A stretch of DNA of 18,899 nt from Methylococcaceae bacterium (GCA_022616595.1 JAKEEL010000186.1:1-18899), one strand, 5' to 3'; shown: positions 7,108 through 16,262, counted from the first letter of the stretch. The notes: generated from the letters alone by a model not told the origin. Program-made: numbers and translations.

Positions 7108-10100
7108 CTATTTTTCGCAGGCCGCGGATTTTCTGTGTCCCTGAGCCGACTGAAAGATATCCCATAGAACCGGCACGATGAAGATCGTCAGCGTCGTCGC
7201 GGTCGCGAGCCCTGTGACAAAGGTCGATGCCATGCTGCCCCAGATCAGGGAATAGCTCGGAAAGCCCAGCGCCATGGGCAGCAACGCGAGCGTGGTCGTG
7301 AGCGAGGTCAGGAGAATCGGGCGCAGGCGCAGCTTGACTCCGAGATGGATTGCGTCCGCTCGGGACATTCCTTCAGCGTGGAGTTTATTCATAAAGTCGA
7401 CCAGGACCAGCGCGTCGTTCACGACCACGCCTGCGACTCCGACGACCGCGATAAAGCTGTTCAGGGTAAAGATGGTTTGGGAAAGGAGTTTGCCGATGAC
7501 TACGCCGATCAGTGCGAACCCGATCGCGGTCATGATGATCAGCGGTTGAACATAGGATTGGAACTGGCTTGCCAGAATCAGATAGATGAGCAGGAAGCCG
7601 AGCACGAAGGCGTAGCCGAGCGAGCGGTAGGAGCGCTGTGTTTCTTCGTGGTCCCCGCCGAAGCTGAGACTCGCGCCCGGATAATCGTGGCGGATCGAAT
7701 CGTAATGTTGTTGGATGGTTTGCAGGATCACCGGTATCGAGGTCGGCGCGGTGGGATCCAGATTCGCCTGAAGCGTGATCGCACGTTGAGATTCGTAACG
7801 GTTCAGTTCGCCGGATTCCATAAAGGTTCGGAAATTGGTCAGATCGCCGAGCCTGACCGGCCCGCTCGCATGTTCCACGAGAGGGATATGCAAAGCGTCT
7901 TCGGGCTGCTCGGCATAGCCCGGATCGACCCGCAGCCTGAGGTCGATTTCTTCGTCCGACAGGCGGTATTTGCCGATGATCCGCCCGTCCAGGACACTGG
8001 CCGCGAGACTCGCCACCCGGGCCGGGGTCAATCCGTATTCGCTGGCGCGCTCGTGACGAACCTCGAAACGGACATTCCTTTTCGGTTTTCCGCGGTCGTC
8101 TTGAAGATCCTGAAGATAGGACGCGAATTCGGAATTGTCCTTCAGAAATCTGAGCAATTCATCGGCCAATTTTTCGATGGACTCCAGATTTGAACCTTGA
8201 ATCCGCACGTTCAGGTCCTTGCCCTGCGGGGGTCCGTCTTTCTGAGGATGAAGGCGGAGTTCGAAGCCATCGGTCTGGAATTCCTGCTTCAGGCGCCGGG
8301 CCATCGCGGCAAGATGTTCGATCGGGGAATCGAAGGTTTGGTCCTCTTTCGCAGGCAGCGTGACCGTGACCGAGCCGTAGTGGTTGCCGAAAATCTGTTC
8401 GTAATCTTCGTTGACGTAAAACCCCGCGATTCCGGCGGCCGTGATGGCCTTACCCGGCCCGTCGTCGATCACGTAGCGTGCGATTTTCTTCACATGGCGG
8501 TCCACCTCCTCGATCGGTGTGCTGCTCCGGCCTTCCACATCGACATAATAAAGGGTGTAATCGTCGGGGAAAAATTTGATACGAATCAGGGGCGCGGCCC
8601 CGCTGATCGATATACCCAGTATCGCCACGCACAGAATGAACAAAACAAGAATCAAGGATAAAGCCGCGATCCGGTGTTGCAGCGTGAAGTTGACCCCGCG
8701 GTAGGCCAGGTTTTGCAGCAGGGTTAACACACGATCGACCGAACCTCGGAATCTTTCCGTTTGGGTGCGGCCCGGACGCGGGCCGAAATCCAGGTAATGG
8801 ATCGGCAGGATCAACAGGCATTCGGCCAGCGAAGCAAGGAGCGCGAAGGATACGGTCGCCGGAATGATTTCGAAGAATTCCCCGGTCACTCCGGTCATGA
8901 TCAACATCGGCATGAAAGCCGCGATCGTGGTCAGGGTCGCCGAGATGACCGGTAATCCGACTTCGGTCGCTCCTTTGATAATCGCCTGCTGCAAGGGTTC
9001 TCCTTTTTCCGCGTGGCGATAGATATTCTCGGTGACCACGATCGCATCGTCTACGATCATGCCGCTCACCAGCACGAATGAAAACAGCGACAGTTCGTTG
9101 AGGCTGGTTCCGGTCGCGTACATCAGAATCAGGCTGAGTAAAAATGAAAACGGGATTCCGATTGCGATCAGTCCCGCGTTGCGCAAGCCCATGAAGTACC
9201 AGATGATCAGCGTGACCAGGATGACCCCTGCGACCAGATTCGAACCCAGCGTGCTCAAACCGTCGTGAATGTAGACCGTGGAATCCTGGCTCAGCAACAG
9301 CTCGACGCCCTGACGTTCGGCAACCGGTTGGAAAGCGGCGACTGCTTGTTCGACCGCGGATTTGATGTCCAGCGCGTTCCCGGTGGGAGCCTTGATGATC
9401 TGCATGGCCAAGGCATCCCGTCCGTTGACCGAGGTCATCGCGCGCGGATCTTTATAGCTAAGTTCCGCGCGGCTGATCACGTCACCGACCCGCACGAAAC
9501 TGCCGTCGGAATCGGTCCGGATGATGGTCGAAACGACTTGATCGCGGTTGTGAAATTTTTCGTCGACCCGAACCGTAAATTCGCCCGATTCATTTTTGTA
9601 ATCGCCCGCGGGAATGGAAACATTCGATTGTTGCAGCGCCAGCGCAACATCCTCGAAGGTCAAACCCAACCCATTCAGCTTCTTGGGATCGAGCAGGACA
9701 TGAAACTCACGCTCGTATTCGCCGAAGACCTTGATATGCTCGACCCCGGGAATTTCGCGCAACGAGGATTTCAGCTCGTCCGCCATCAGCGCCAGGCTGC
9801 GGTTTCCGACATCGCCAGCCAGGTTGACCACGATCACGGGGACGTAGTCTTCGGTTTCGAGATGGATGAACTCGGGCGGATCGGTTTCCGCCGGGAGTTG
9901 GTCAAGCCGGTTCAGGATTTTGAGACGCACCTCGCTGAAGCCCGCCACGTAGTCTGAATCGTCGATAAATTTCAACCGAATCCGGGAGCGTTCGCGGAAC
10001 GAAGTGGATTTCATCCACTCGACGCTCTTCACGGTTTCCAAGGCCTCCTCCAATTCGCGGGTTACCAGGGTCTCGACTTCCGATGGCGATGCGCCCGGAA

Positions 10101-10254
10101 AATAAGTGGTGATGATGACTTCGCCGAAGTTCACATGGGGATAACGGTCGGTCGTGATCGCAAAGGTGGCATAGGTTCCGCCCAGCATCAGAACGATGAA
10201 AACCAGGTTGAAAAAAATCTTCTGTTGTAACGAAAACTGAATGACCGACTGCAT
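7108..10254 (-). CDS. RND-family efflux pump (AcrB/MdtB-like inner-membrane subunit)
   Basis: Proton-driven exporter of 1048 residues, the normal size for the resistance-nodulation-division family. Features: an N-terminal transmembrane helix (about 12-32), a large periplasmic porter loop, then the transmembrane block from about 340 with GMIVDDAIVVTENI, whose Asp402-Asp403 form the proton relay, a second periplasmic loop (about 560-870), and a C-terminal block with GVVVNDALVLVDF. In that helix the lysine of the AcrB relay is replaced by Asn (about 946), as in many less studied branches of the family. It lies 6 nt after the adaptor gene and is probably coupled to it, as its own ribosome binding site is weak. 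No outer-membrane factor gene is in the window. The substrate cannot be read from the sequence. Confidence 0.93.
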   Translation of the reverse strand: MQSVIQFSLQQKIFFNLVFIVLMLGGTYATFAITTDRYPHVNFGEVIITTYFPGASPSEVETLVTRELEEALETVKSVEWMKSTSFRERSRIRLKFIDDSDYVAGFSEVRLKILNRLDQLPAETDPPEFIHLETEDYVPVIVVNLAGDVGNRSLALMADELKSSLREIPGVEHIKVFGEYEREFHVLLDPKKLNGLGLTFEDVALALQQSNVSIPAGDYKNESGEFTVRVDEKFHNRDQVVSTIIRTDSDGSFVRVGDVISRAELSYKDPRAMTSVNGRDALAMQIIKAPTGNALDIKSAVEQAVAAFQPVAERQGVELLLSQDSTVYIHDGLSTLGSNLVAGVILVTLIIWYFMGLRNAGLIAIGIPFSFLLSLILMYATGTSLNELSLFSFVLVSGMIVDDAIVVTENIYRHAEKGEPLQQAIIKGATEVGLPVISATLTTIAAFMPMLIMTGVTGEFFEIIPATVSFALLASLAECLLILPIHYLDFGPRPGRTQTERFRGSVDRVLTLLQNLAYRGVNFTLQHRIAALSLILVLFILCVAILGISISGAAPLIRIKFFPDDYTLYYVDVEGRSSTPIEEVDRHVKKIARYVIDDGPGKAITAAGIAGFYVNEDYEQIFGNHYGSVTVTLPAKEDQTFDSPIEHLAAMARRLKQEFQTDGFELRLHPQKDGPPQGKDLNVRIQGSNLESIEKLADELLRFLKDNSEFASYLQDLQDDRGKPKRNVRFEVRHERASEYGLTPARVASLAASVLDGRIIGKYRLSDEEIDLRLRVDPGYAEQPEDALHIPLVEHASGPVRLGDLTNFRTFMESGELNRYESQRAITLQANLDPTAPTSIPVILQTIQQHYDSIRHDYPGASLSFGGDHEETQRSYRSLGYAFVLGFLLIYLILASQFQSYVQPLIIMTAIGFALIGVVIGKLLSQTIFTLNSFIAVVGVAGVVVNDALVLVDFMNKLHAEGMSRADAIHLGVKLRLRPILLTSLTTTLALLPMALGFPSYSLIWGSMASTFVTGLATATTLTIFIVPVLWDIFQSAQGHRKSAACEK

Positions 10255-10260
10255 GGGTGT

Positions 10261-11277
10261 CTAAGGCTCTTCCAGCACGAACTCCTGGCCGGCGCGGATC
10301 GTCGGATGAGAAATGCGGACCATCGGTCCGCCCGGGTTTTCGCTTGCGGCCCGGCCCAGATAGACGACCGAAATGCGCTCCCCGCCGGGTCTTTGCACCC
10401 AGTATTGTTCATAGCGTTCGTCGACGGCGGATTCGGGCAGAAGGACCGATTGGTTGGAATCGGGCAGATGCAGCGAAAGATCGGCGCGAATCCCGCCCCT
10501 GCGCTGGTTTAGATCGCCCGCGATTTCAAGATCCAGTACGATCTTGCGCGATTTTTCATCGAATTCCGGCGAAACCCGCGCAACCCGCGCCGGCAGCGTG
10601 ATCCCGAGGTCCGGCAATCGAACTTCGAGATGCTCGGCCGCTCGTTGCAAGGTTTCATATTCGGCCATGGTCAGCGCATACGGGATCAACAGACGCGAAA
10701 AATTGCCGATTTTGGCGACCGGGTCCCCGGTCTGCACCCATTCGCCGGGTTCGACATGGCGTTCGATCACGATCCAATCGCGGGGTGCCGCGATGCAGAA
10801 GCGTTCCCTGCGTTCCAGCAGTTCGCGGTGGCGGGTATTCAGGGTCCTGATCTGCTGTTCGGTACCGGCCAGGCTGCGCTGGATTTCGTCGAGCTGCTGT
10901 TGCGAGGAGCTGTTCTTGCTGACCAGCATTTCGTAGCGTGAAACCTGTTTGGTGAAGTAATCGATATCGATCTTCGTTCTCGCGATCTCGGCCTGGTTGC
11001 TTTCGATGTCCAGACTGATAAAGGTCTGGTCGAGGCAGGCGAATTGCCCGTTTTGTCCGATCGCCTCGCCCATCTCGGCAAACACTCTTTCGACTTTGCC
11101 GGTGGCCTCGGTGGCCAGATCCAGAACCGCACGCGCGCGCGTATAGCCGCTAAGCCTGATTTCCTGAAAAGCCGCTTTCGCTTTGACCAATCCGGGCGCC
11201 GCCTGACCGCACTGAAGGGACAGTAACAGCAGGAATATCACGACAAGCCCGCGGTGGATCGAGGTATCGAGTCTCAT
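10261..11277 (-). CDS. Periplasmic adaptor (membrane fusion protein) of RND pump
   Basis: Links the inner-membrane pump to an outer-membrane channel. The ATG at 11277 gives 338 residues starting with a signal peptide (MRLDTS, hydrophobic core at about 11-20, likely cleavage after GQA at 24-26); a TTG at 11334 would add 19 residues but spoil the signal peptide and starts inside an inverted repeat. After it come a first lipoyl half (about 45-80), an alpha-helical hairpin at about 90-160 with heptads such as QQQLDEIQRSLAGTEQQIRTL, a second lipoyl half (IVIERHVEPGEWVQTGDPVAKIG) and beta-barrel and membrane-proximal domains. A cysteine at 23 is not in a proper lipobox, so a lipoprotein is unlikely. 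It sits directly before the RND gene. The upstream gap holds several inverted repeats, possible operators. Confidence 0.9.
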   Translation of the reverse strand: MRLDTSIHRGLVVIFLLLLSLQCGQAAPGLVKAKAAFQEIRLSGYTRARAVLDLATEATGKVERVFAEMGEAIGQNGQFACLDQTFISLDIESNQAEIARTKIDIDYFTKQVSRYEMLVSKNSSSQQQLDEIQRSLAGTEQQIRTLNTRHRELLERRERFCIAAPRDWIVIERHVEPGEWVQTGDPVAKIGNFSRLLIPYALTMAEYETLQRAAEHLEVRLPDLGITLPARVARVSPEFDEKSRKIVLDLEIAGDLNQRRGGIRADLSLHLPDSNQSVLLPESAVDERYEQYWVQRPGGERISVVYLGRAASENPGGPMVRISHPTIRAGQEFVLEEP

Positions 11278-11288
11278 TGTCCGATGCG

Positions 11289-11355
11289 ATCGGAAAACAG
11301 CGAGAAAAAACCTTCCGATTCGAGACCAAGGCAAGTTGCCTTTGCGGTGACCGCA
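11289..11355. promoter_or_regulatory. Cluster of three inverted repeats before the efflux operon
   Basis: The 121-nt gap between ubiD and the adaptor gene contains AAGGCAA-G-TTGCCTT (11328-11342), directly followed by TGCGGT-G-ACCGCA (11343-11355), and a wider pair ATCGGAA (11289-11295) with TTCCGAT (11313-11319). All arms match perfectly. They lie 12-78 nt upstream of the adaptor ATG, where a repressor or activator would bind. On the minus-strand transcript they could also fold into short hairpins, followed by a run of six T, so read-through control from ubiD is an alternative. No clear -35/-10 pair was found here. Confidence 0.5.
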
Positions 11356-11398
11356 GCGATGGTCGTGAAGGGCTCAATGGGTTTTGCAGATCCGACGA

Positions 11399-12862
11399 TC
11401 AAAGTCCGAGCGAACCCCACATTGCATCCACCGATTTTTTGACCGCTTCGCTCATCGCGATCGGGGTCCCCCATTGCCGCTGCGTTTCTGCGGGCCACTT
11501 ATTGGTTGCGTCGAAGCCGATCTTGGAACCGAGGCCGGATATCGGAGACGCGAAATCCAGATAGTCGATCGGAGTATTTTCGAGAAGGGTTGTATCCCGC
11601 GCGGGGTCCATGCGGGTCGTCATAGCCCAGATCACGTCTTTCCAATCCCGCACATCGATATCATCGTCGGTTACGATCACGAACTTGGTATACATGAATT
11701 GGCGCAAAAACGACCAAGTGCCGAACATTACTCTCTTCGCGTGTCCGGGATACTCTTTTTTCATGCTGATCACCGCGAGGCGGTACGAACAGCCTTCCGG
11801 CGGAAGATAGAAATCGACGATCTCCGGAAACTGCTTCTGCAGAATCGGGATGAACACTTCGTTCAACGCGAGTCCGAGCACCGCGGGTTCGTCGGGCGGC
11901 CGGCCGGTATACGTGCTGTGGTAAATCGGATTCTGACGCTGGGTGATGCATTCGATCGTGAATACCGGAAATTCCTCGATTTCGTTGTAATAGCCGGTAT
12001 GATCGCCGAAGGGGCCTTCGGGCGCCATATCTCCGGGATGAAGATAGCCCTCGAGCACGATTTCCGCGCTCGCGGGCGCCTTGAGATCGACGTTTTTGCA
12101 TTGGACCAATTCGGTCCGGCTGCCGCGCAACAGCCCTGCGAACGCAGCTTCGGCGAGGGAATCGGGCACCGGGGTGACCGCGCCGAGGATCGTGGCCGGG
12201 TCGGCTCCGAGCGCGACCGCGACCGGAAACGGTCGACCGGGATTCGCGATCTGCCAGTCGCGAAAATCCAGTGCTCCGCCGCGGTGGGCGAGCCAGCGCA
12301 TGATGACCCGGTTGCGATCGATGACTTGCTGGCGATAGATGCCGAGATTCTGCCGGTCCTTGTACGGTCCCTTGGTGATCACGAGCGCCCAGGTGATCAA
12401 GGGACCCGCATCCCCCGGCCAGCAGGTCTGGATCGGATAGCGTCCGAGATCGACCTCGCTTCCGCGCCAGACGACTTCCTGACACGGCGCATGGTTCACC
12501 ACTTTCGGCGCCATATTCATGACTTGCTTGAAGATCGGCAGTTTGCTGAAGGCATCCTTCATGCCCTTGGGCGGGTCGGGTTCCTTGAGAAAGGCCAGTA
12601 ATTTACCGATCTCCCGCAGTGCCTGAAGCGATGTCTCGCCCATGGCCATAGCGACCCGTTCGGGGGTTCCGAACAGATTGGCGAGCAGCGGAATCTGCGA
12701 GCCCTTGGGTTTTTCGAACAGAATCGCCGGTCCCCTGCTGCGCAGGGTCCGGTCGCAGATTTCGGTGACCTCGAGACAGGGGTCGACTTCGACCCGGATC
12801 CTCTTGAGCTCTCCCTGCGCTTCCAGTTGAGCGATGAAATCCCGGAGATCCCGGTATTTCAT
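11399..12862 (-). CDS. ubiD: UbiD 3-octaprenyl-4-hydroxybenzoate decarboxylase
   Basis: Decarboxylates the prenylated hydroxybenzoate intermediate of ubiquinone synthesis, using the prenylated FMN cofactor made by UbiX. 487 residues, close to the E. coli enzyme. It begins MKYRDLRDFIAQLEAQGELKRI-like, typical of the family; the cofactor and metal site is seen in NLGIYRQQVIDRNRVIMRW (172-190) with HRGGALDF after it, and GPFGDHTGYYNE (283-294) carries Asp287, matching the proposed proton donor. The GRPPDEPAVLG loop is also present. The ATG overlaps the stop of prlC (ATGA), so the gene is probably translated from the prlC transcript. UbiD relatives include decarboxylases of other aromatic acids, but length and motifs fit the ubiquinone enzyme. 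No ubiX is in the window. Confidence 0.95.
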   Translation of the reverse strand: MKYRDLRDFIAQLEAQGELKRIRVEVDPCLEVTEICDRTLRSRGPAILFEKPKGSQIPLLANLFGTPERVAMAMGETSLQALREIGKLLAFLKEPDPPKGMKDAFSKLPIFKQVMNMAPKVVNHAPCQEVVWRGSEVDLGRYPIQTCWPGDAGPLITWALVITKGPYKDRQNLGIYRQQVIDRNRVIMRWLAHRGGALDFRDWQIANPGRPFPVAVALGADPATILGAVTPVPDSLAEAAFAGLLRGSRTELVQCKNVDLKAPASAEIVLEGYLHPGDMAPEGPFGDHTGYYNEIEEFPVFTIECITQRQNPIYHSTYTGRPPDEPAVLGLALNEVFIPILQKQFPEIVDFYLPPEGCSYRLAVISMKKEYPGHAKRVMFGTWSFLRQFMYTKFVIVTDDDIDVRDWKDVIWAMTTRMDPARDTTLLENTPIDYLDFASPISGLGSKIGFDATNKWPAETQRQWGTPIAMSEAVKKSVDAMWGSLGL

Positions 12863-14898
12863 GCGGCAATTCCATTGTGACGCAAGAGTGCGTCGATCTC
12901 GGGCTCACGCCCCCGGAATGCCACGAACAATTCCATCGCATCGTGGCTTCCGCCTTGCTCGAGAATATTGCGCAGAAAGGATTCGCCGGTTTCGCGGTCG
13001 AAGATTCCCTTGTCTTCGAACAACGAAAACGCATCGGCGGACAACACTTCGGCCCATTTGTAACTGTAATAGCCGGCCCCGTATCCGCCCGCGAAGATGT
13101 GGGAAAAGCTATGCGCGAAGCGGTTGAAGCCGGGCGGAATCACGACCGCGACCCTTTTTCTGACTTCATCGAGGGTTTCATAAATCCTGCCGCCGGTTTC
13201 CGGCGTATAACGCGCATGGATCAAAAAATCGAAGAGCGCGAATTCCAATTGTCTGACCATCATCATGCCGGATTGGAAGTTCCGCGCCTTGAGCATTTTT
13301 TCGAAGAGCTCGGACGGCAGCTTTTCTCCGGTCCGGTAATGCCCCGAAATCAGATCGAGGGCTTCACGCTCCCAACAGAAGTTTTCCATGAACTGGCTCG
13401 GCAACTCGACCGCGTCCCATTCGACTCCATGAATGCCGGACACGCCGAGGTGTTCCACCCGGGTCAGTAAATGATGCAGACCGTGCCCGAACTCGTGGAA
13501 CAGCGTAGTGACCTCGTCGTGGGTCAACAGCGCCGGATCAGTGCCGACCGGCGGGGTGAAATTGCAGCACAGATAGGCGACCGGATGTTGAATCGAGCCG
13601 CGGCTGCGCCTGCGAGTCACGCATTCATCCATCCACGCCCCGCCGCGCTTGTTCGGGCGCGCATACAGATCCAGATAGAAACTGCCCCGGAATTGTTGAT
13701 TCCGGTCGCGGATTTCAAAATAACGCACATCGGGATTCCAGGCATCGATGCCCTTCTTTTCGGTGATCTCGATCCCGTACAAGCGCTCGACGACCGCAAA
13801 CAGTCCGGGCACGACCCGTGTCGCAGGAAAGTAAGCCCGGACTTCCTCCTGCGAAAGCGCGTAGAGATGCTGGCGCATTTTTTCCGCGTAATAGGAAATA
13901 TCCCAGACTTCGAGTTTTTCGAGACCATGCTCCTCGTTCGCGAAAACCGTCAGTTCATCAAGATCCTTGCGCGCGACCGGCAGCGACCGGCGCGCCAGGT
14001 CTTCCAGGAATTCGATCACCTGTTCGGGCGATTCGGCCATCTTGGTCGCAAGCGACAATTCGGCGGAATTGGAAAACCCCAACAGCCGGGATTTTTCATG
14101 GCGAAGCCTGAGGATGTCTTCCATGATCCCGGTATTATCCCATTGCCCCTCGCCTGGTCCCTGCTCGGACGCGCGGGTCGCGAAGGCCTCGTAAACCTCG
14201 CGCCGCAGCACACGATCGTCCGCGTAGGTCATGACGGCCAGATAGGACGGAAATTCGAGTGTCAAAAGCCAGCCATCGAGGTTGCGCGATTTCGCGGTCT
14301 GGCGCGCCAGTTCGCGCGCCGACTCGGGCATTCCGGCCAGGCCGGATTCGTCCTCGATCCGCTTCGTCCAAGCCTGGGTCGCATCGAGCACGTTTTCATC
14401 GAATTTACTCGACAGGCGTGAAAGCTCCTGCGCGATTTCGCGGTAACGGGCTTTTTGCTCCGCTTCGAGCGTGATACCGGACAGTTTGAAATCCCGGAGC
14501 CCGTTCGAGATGATTTTCTTTTGCGCGGGACTCAATGTTTCGTAGCGATCGCTTTCGGCAATGCTCCGATAGGCCCGGTAGAGCTCCTCGTTCTGTCCCA
14601 GTTCGGTCGCATACTGGCTCAGCTTGGGGAGGCACGCGTTGTAAGCCGCGCGCAATTCGTCGCTGTTGACGACCGCATTCATGTGACTCACCGGGGACCA
14701 GGCTTTGCTGAGCCGGTCGTCAAGATCTTCCATCGGACCGATCAGGTTGTCGAAGGTGTAATCCCGGTCAGCGCCCAGCAGTTCCCGGATGGCTTTCAGA
14801 TTGGCTTCGATCAGTCCGGTCACGGCAGGTTCGACATGTTCCGGCCTGATCGCGGAAAAAGGCGGCAGGGTGTGTTCTTCAAGTAAAGGATTGGTCAT
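12859..14898 (-). CDS. prlC: Oligopeptidase A (M3 family zinc metallopeptidase)
   Basis: Cytosolic zinc peptidase degrading short peptides, including cleaved signal peptides. 679 residues from the ATG at 14898, the normal size for the family. The zinc site is HEFGHGLHHL with His468, Glu469 and His472; the third ligand is Glu498 in DAVELPSQFMENF. The C-terminal substrate-binding part has the FSHIFAGGYGAGYYSYKWAE segment with its conserved tyrosines and glycines. The start is supported by a GGAGA ribosome binding site 4-8 nt upstream and by the family-like N-terminus (NPLL...LPPFSAIRPEHVEPA). An upstream extension to 15138 has no family-like sequence. It is the first gene of a run with ubiD, and divergent from a dipeptide epimerase. 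Confidence 0.95.
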   Translation of the reverse strand: MTNPLLEEHTLPPFSAIRPEHVEPAVTGLIEANLKAIRELLGADRDYTFDNLIGPMEDLDDRLSKAWSPVSHMNAVVNSDELRAAYNACLPKLSQYATELGQNEELYRAYRSIAESDRYETLSPAQKKIISNGLRDFKLSGITLEAEQKARYREIAQELSRLSSKFDENVLDATQAWTKRIEDESGLAGMPESARELARQTAKSRNLDGWLLTLEFPSYLAVMTYADDRVLRREVYEAFATRASEQGPGEGQWDNTGIMEDILRLRHEKSRLLGFSNSAELSLATKMAESPEQVIEFLEDLARRSLPVARKDLDELTVFANEEHGLEKLEVWDISYYAEKMRQHLYALSQEEVRAYFPATRVVPGLFAVVERLYGIEITEKKGIDAWNPDVRYFEIRDRNQQFRGSFYLDLYARPNKRGGAWMDECVTRRRSRGSIQHPVAYLCCNFTPPVGTDPALLTHDEVTTLFHEFGHGLHHLLTRVEHLGVSGIHGVEWDAVELPSQFMENFCWEREALDLISGHYRTGEKLPSELFEKMLKARNFQSGMMMVRQLEFALFDFLIHARYTPETGGRIYETLDEVRKRVAVVIPPGFNRFAHSFSHIFAGGYGAGYYSYKWAEVLSADAFSLFEDKGIFDRETGESFLRNILEQGGSHDAMELFVAFRGREPEIDALLRHNGIAA

Positions 14899-15179
14899 TG
14901 TCTCCAGGTCTCGGGATGCAAAATTGGATCGGGCGCCGAAACGGAGTTCCCGGCACCGAGCATCATATTCAACTTCGACGATGGCCGCAAATGCGCCGGC
15001 TCCGCAGTTCAGCCGGAGTTCTTTTCGACAATCCAACGATCGTGCATTTGGAGACTCTTTCAATATACAGAGCATATCGATTCTACGAAATCCGCTCGCG
15101 TGATAGACTGCGCGTCGGTTCCTCCCGGACCTCCGCATGGTTTCCTCAATTCAACGCAGCCGATTGGATCATAGCTCCG
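14899..15179. promoter_or_regulatory. Divergent control region between prlC and the epimerase gene
   Basis: This 281-nt stretch holds no convincing gene and must contain the promoters of both flanking genes. It carries an inverted repeat CCGGCT (14996-15001) / AGCCGG (15011-15016) with a 9-nt loop, which would fold in the prlC leader. On the minus strand TATATT at 15062-15067 is a possible -10 for prlC but without a good -35. For the epimerase only poor hexamers are seen (TTCTAC near 15081 and TAGACT 17 nt on). Confidence 0.5.
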
Positions 15180-16262
15180 ATGCCCGCAGCCCCGAAAATT
15201 GTCCGCCTGGAAGCGATTCCCTTGAACGTGCCGCTGCTTGCCGATTTCGCGATCGCCTCATCGACCCTGAAGGCCGTGAATAATGTCGCGGTGCGCCTGG
15301 AACTCGAGGATGGCACCGTCGGTTGGGGCGAAACCTCCCTGCTCCCGCCCCTGACGGTTGAAAGCCAGCCGCTCGCGTTACAGGCAATCGGGGCAAGCGA
15401 GGCGATTCTGAAAGGGCGGTCCGCGGGAGCCTGGCGGTCGATCGCAGGGCTCTTGCGGGAGCACTTTCCGGACTATCCATCCGTGCGAGCCGGCATCGAA
15501 ATGGCCTTGCTCGATGCGCTGACACGCCATCGGGAATTGCCTTTGTATGAATTTTTCGGGGGTGCCGGGTCGCATCTTGTCACCGATATCACGATTCCGA
15601 TCTGTGCATCGGAAAAAGCTTTCAATCTGGCACGCGAATATCGCCTCAGGGGATTTGAAACCCTCAAGGTCAAAGTCGGCCGGGACCCGGACAGCGACTT
15701 CGAACATTTGTGCGCGATCCGCGAAGGATTCCCCGAATGCCGCCTGTTGCTCGATGCGAATTGCGGATTCAACGCCGACGAAATGATCGGCCTCGTGCGA
15801 CGATTGGAGGCTTCGGGAATGAAACCCGTTCTGCTCGAACAACCGGTTCCCCGCGATGATCTCGCGGGTCTTCGAAAAGTCACGGATACGACCGGAATCC
15901 CGGTCGCCGCGGACGAATCCTGCGCTTCCCCGCACGATGCGATCCGGATCATTAAGGCCGGCGCGGCGCGGGTGATCAACATCAAGCTGGTCAAATCCGG
16001 CGTGGCTCAGGCGCTCGACATCGTTTCGATCGCGCGTTCCGCAGGTCTCGACTTGATGATCGGCGGCATGGTGGAAACGCGGATCGGCATAGGCTTCGCG
16101 GCCCATTTCGCGGCAGGCATCGGCGGCTTTCAGTGGATCGACCTGGATACCCCGTTGCTGCTGGCGGAAGATCCTGTGGAGGGCGGCTATCGGGCGGACG
16201 GAGCGAGCTATCTCTTGGATACCGAACAAGCGGGTCACGGCGGAGTCCTGAAACCGCGCTGA
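15180..16262 (+). CDS. Dipeptide epimerase (enolase superfamily)
   Basis: Likely inverts the second residue of a dipeptide (L-Xaa-L-Yaa to L-Xaa-D-Yaa), as in L-Ala-D/L-Glu epimerase of murein recycling. 360 residues. The barrel shows all superfamily parts: KxK pair TLKVKVG (Lys163 and Lys165), metal ligands Asp192 (LLLDANCGF), Glu220 (VLLEQPV) and Asp245 (AADES), the second acid/base Lys269 (NIKLVKSG), and Asp321-x-Asp323 (DLDTPLL), the motif that grips the dipeptide ammonium group. The N-terminal cap begins IVRLEAIPLNVPL. The ATG at 15180 has only a weak ribosome binding site, but fits the family N-terminus; the open frame upstream has no family similarity. Substrate cannot be told: family members prefer anything from Ala-Glu to cationic or hydrophobic dipeptides, a characterised one from Methylococcus acting on cationic dipeptides. 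Divergence from prlC suggests peptide salvage. Confidence 0.9.
   Translation: MPAAPKIVRLEAIPLNVPLLADFAIASSTLKAVNNVAVRLELEDGTVGWGETSLLPPLTVESQPLALQAIGASEAILKGRSAGAWRSIAGLLREHFPDYPSVRAGIEMALLDALTRHRELPLYEFFGGAGSHLVTDITIPICASEKAFNLAREYRLRGFETLKVKVGRDPDSDFEHLCAIREGFPECRLLLDANCGFNADEMIGLVRRLEASGMKPVLLEQPVPRDDLAGLRKVTDTTGIPVAADESCASPHDAIRIIKAGAARVINIKLVKSGVAQALDIVSIARSAGLDLMIGGMVETRIGIGFAAHFAAGIGGFQWIDLDTPLLLAEDPVEGGYRADGASYLLDTEQAGHGGVLKPR

Noticed and set aside
11384..12601. 405-residue plus-strand open frame
   Set aside because: Shadow of ubiD in the opposite strand; no family motifs, and ubiD motifs are clear.
13471..14421. 316-residue plus-strand open frame
   Set aside because: Shadow of prlC, which has an intact M3 zinc site across this stretch.
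14899..15138. N-terminal extension of prlC to 15138
   Set aside because: The extra 80 residues lack family similarity and a good ribosome binding site precedes the ATG at 14898.
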